A DNA stretch of 64,000 bases from an uncultured Gemmatimonadales bacterium (GTDB taxonomy: Bacteria > Gemmatimonadota > Gemmatimonadetes > Gemmatimonadales > GWC2-71-9). The stretch spans positions 473,198 through 537,197 of the forward strand of contig CAMYLY010000004.1 in assembly GCA_947259405.1 (NCBI GenBank), given 5' to 3'. The notes below the pieces were generated by a model. That model saw nothing but the letters and a program-made list of their open reading frames with translations. It did no database searches and was not told the DNA's origin. Made by a program: the position numbers and the translations under genes. Positions within the stretch are counted from its first letter, which is position 1, and each line of letters starts with the position of its first letter. Of the stretch, positions 62,938 to 64,000 are shown piece by piece.

Positions 62938-64000
62938 GCGAACGCAATCTCCAGCGTGGCTATCTGATGCGGGCCGAGCCCATATTCCACCAGCGACGCC
63001 GAAGAAGGCACGGCGTCCAGACGAACCTCGAGCAACGAAGTCTCCCACGCACGAGCGATTGGCTGGTCCGTCGTGAGTGCGGCTGTTTGGTCGGTACCGG
63101 TGGTGTTGTACAGTCTGACAATTAACGTGTCGCGTTCGTCGTGTTTCTTGATCGCGCTCGTGGCGATTCCCGTTCCCGATACTTCCAGGAGGCCATGCCG
63201 CCGATCGCTGTCGGTGAGCGGAGACCCTTGAATGCTCACGGGGTGCACGCGGAACATCGCGCTCCGCTGTCGAACGTCTGATGATACGGAATCATCGGTA
63301 AAAGGAAGCAGGCCGAGTTCAAACCGATGAAGGCCAATGCACTGGGCGTCTGGTGTTGGGATCATGGGACCGGCTACCTTCATGCTTCTCGTCGAAAGAT
63401 CATCGCGGGAGAGCCAGCCGACGGCGCGGAGCAGTGTGACGGCGAACCCCGCCGAACCGTCGCCCGCGCGGATTGGTGTTACTTCATAGAGACCTCGGTT
63501 CAAGACGGCCAGCCCATTACCGTCTTCGAGCTCCACTGCCGAGAACTCCTGCTGCGGATATGTGCCGGTAGGGTGCTGTACCCAGTTGGGGTGCTGCGCG
63601 ATCTCGAGGGGCCGTTTGTTGACGTAGAAATGCCCGTCCGACAAGAGGTGTGTGGCTTCGCCCGCGATGAAGCGCGACCGAACGCGGTGGTCGGCAGCGC
63701 GATTGGCGATATCGATGCGCAGTTCCACCATGGGGCTCCCACGCGTGATCGAAATACGAATGCGTACGGGGCAGGCGACGGCTTGCTCAGCCCTCCGCTT
63801 ACGTGACAGTGCCAGGCCATGCGGAAGTGGCCAATCGAAGGTGGTCTCAAGGGTGGCGCGCAGGCCCGAATCACCAACGACCCGCACGGTCCCGTGCAGG
63901 CCATCGGTGGTGACGGTGTGCGTTTCTGCCGCCGGCGCATAGTCATACTCGTCACCGGCGTCTTCGGTGCTTTCGAGACGGTTGAGATTGGCGTATGCGG
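62934..64000 (-). CDS. GH38 alpha-mannosidase, C-terminal part (5' end outside window)
   Basis: The frame is open to the end of the window. The visible 355 or so residues are the C-terminal beta-sandwich domains of a GH38 alpha-mannosidase. LESTEDAGDEYDYAP marks the join with the middle domain, followed by VELRIDIANRAADHRVRSRFIAG and GLAVLNRGLYEV. The catalytic N-terminal barrel is beyond the window. Cuts alpha-mannosides; location not visible. Confidence 0.85.
   Translation of the reverse strand, partial: AYANLNRLESTEDAGDEYDYAPAAETHTVTTDGLHGTVRVVGDSGLRATLETTFDWPLPHGLALSRKRRAEQAVACPVRIRISITRGSPMVELRIDIANRAADHRVRSRFIAGEATHLLSDGHFYVNKRPLEIAQHPNWVQHPTGTYPQQEFSAVELEDGNGLAVLNRGLYEVTPIRAGDGSAGFAVTLLRAVGWLSRDDLSTRSMKVAGPMIPTPDAQCIGLHRFELGLLPFTDDSVSSDVRQRSAMFRVHPVSIQGSPLTDSDRRHGLLEVSGTGIATSAIKKHDERDTLIVRLYNTTGTDQTAALTTDQPIARAWETSLLEVRLDAVPSSASLVEYGLGPHQIATLEIAFA

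Overview
The window is about 60% GC and nearly fully coding. Around seventy genes are packed into long runs, with many 4-base NTGA start/stop overlaps and short gaps. The cell is Gram-negative: there are lipoproteins, a twin-arginine precursor, an Omp85-type barrel ending in Phe, TolB-like PD40 and Ig-like secreted proteins, an EF-G2 paralogue, and decayed DUF1800/DUF1501 genes. This mix suggests a marine or soil Gemmatimonadota-like bacterium, probably from a metagenome. That assignment is inference, since no rRNA or marker set is present. I saw no tRNA, rRNA, CRISPR array, insertion sequence or prophage.

Layout. 1-6.2 kb: the end of a TlpA-like thioredoxin, a DUF3179 lipoprotein, a CPA1 antiporter with a cytosolic nucleotide-binding tail, and two SDRs flanking a succinate-semialdehyde-type dehydrogenase. 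6.2-6.8 kb: a decayed DUF1800-DUF1501 remnant. 6.97-9.06 kb: EF-G2. 9.1-12.9 kb (minus): a four-gene, fully overlapping operon of two ATP-grasp ligases, a GNAT and a lysine 2,3-aminomutase, the best candidate for an undescribed small-molecule pathway. 13.0-19.4 kb (minus): folA, thyA, a squalene-synthase-like enzyme, a lipoprotein, DUF2231, 3-hydroxybutyryl-CoA dehydrogenase, a 2TM protein and thiolase. 19.5-22.4 kb (minus): a zinc-ribbon protein, dCMP deaminase, an RNase HI lacking its usual Glu, and a SelD that reads through an in-frame UGA at its active site (selenocysteine).

22.4-28.2 kb: a His-rich nickel-transporter-like protein, a toroid-repeat protein, a lysine-rich histone-tail-like protein, an Ig/PD40 protein, an MDR dehydrogenase and a 78-residue orphan. 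28.5-35.6 kb (plus): gyrA, threonine dehydratase, a REC-GAF-GGEEF cyclase, a zinc-ribbon Ser/Thr kinase and an E1-alpha subunit. 35.6-41.2 kb: an NSS transporter, a saccharopine-dehydrogenase-like reductase with a one-cysteine thioredoxin-like protein, an Omp85 barrel and a Tat-exported asparaginase-like hydrolase.

41.3-49.0 kb (plus): a GT2, NAD salvage (nicotinate phosphoribosyltransferase, nicotinamidase-like), serine synthesis (class V aminotransferase, serA) and leuS. 49.0-52.2 kb: an SGNH lipoprotein, then an ECF sigma, anti-sigma and PDZ cascade. 52.2-55.1 kb: DoxX, PadR, and an SPFH-RHH pair whose promoter carries the same inverted-repeat architecture as the padR promoter. 55.2-64.0 kb: mostly exported hydrolases and lipoproteins (cyclophilin, serine hydrolase, M28 peptidase, polysaccharide deacetylase, YCF48-like), with an SDR, DUF1801, DUF2277, a methyltransferase and the C-terminal part of a GH38 mannosidase running off the end.

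Recurring features: NTGA overlaps using all four first bases, three convergent gene pairs whose stop codons share one CTAG, and a TATCTT hexamer upstream of several transcription units.
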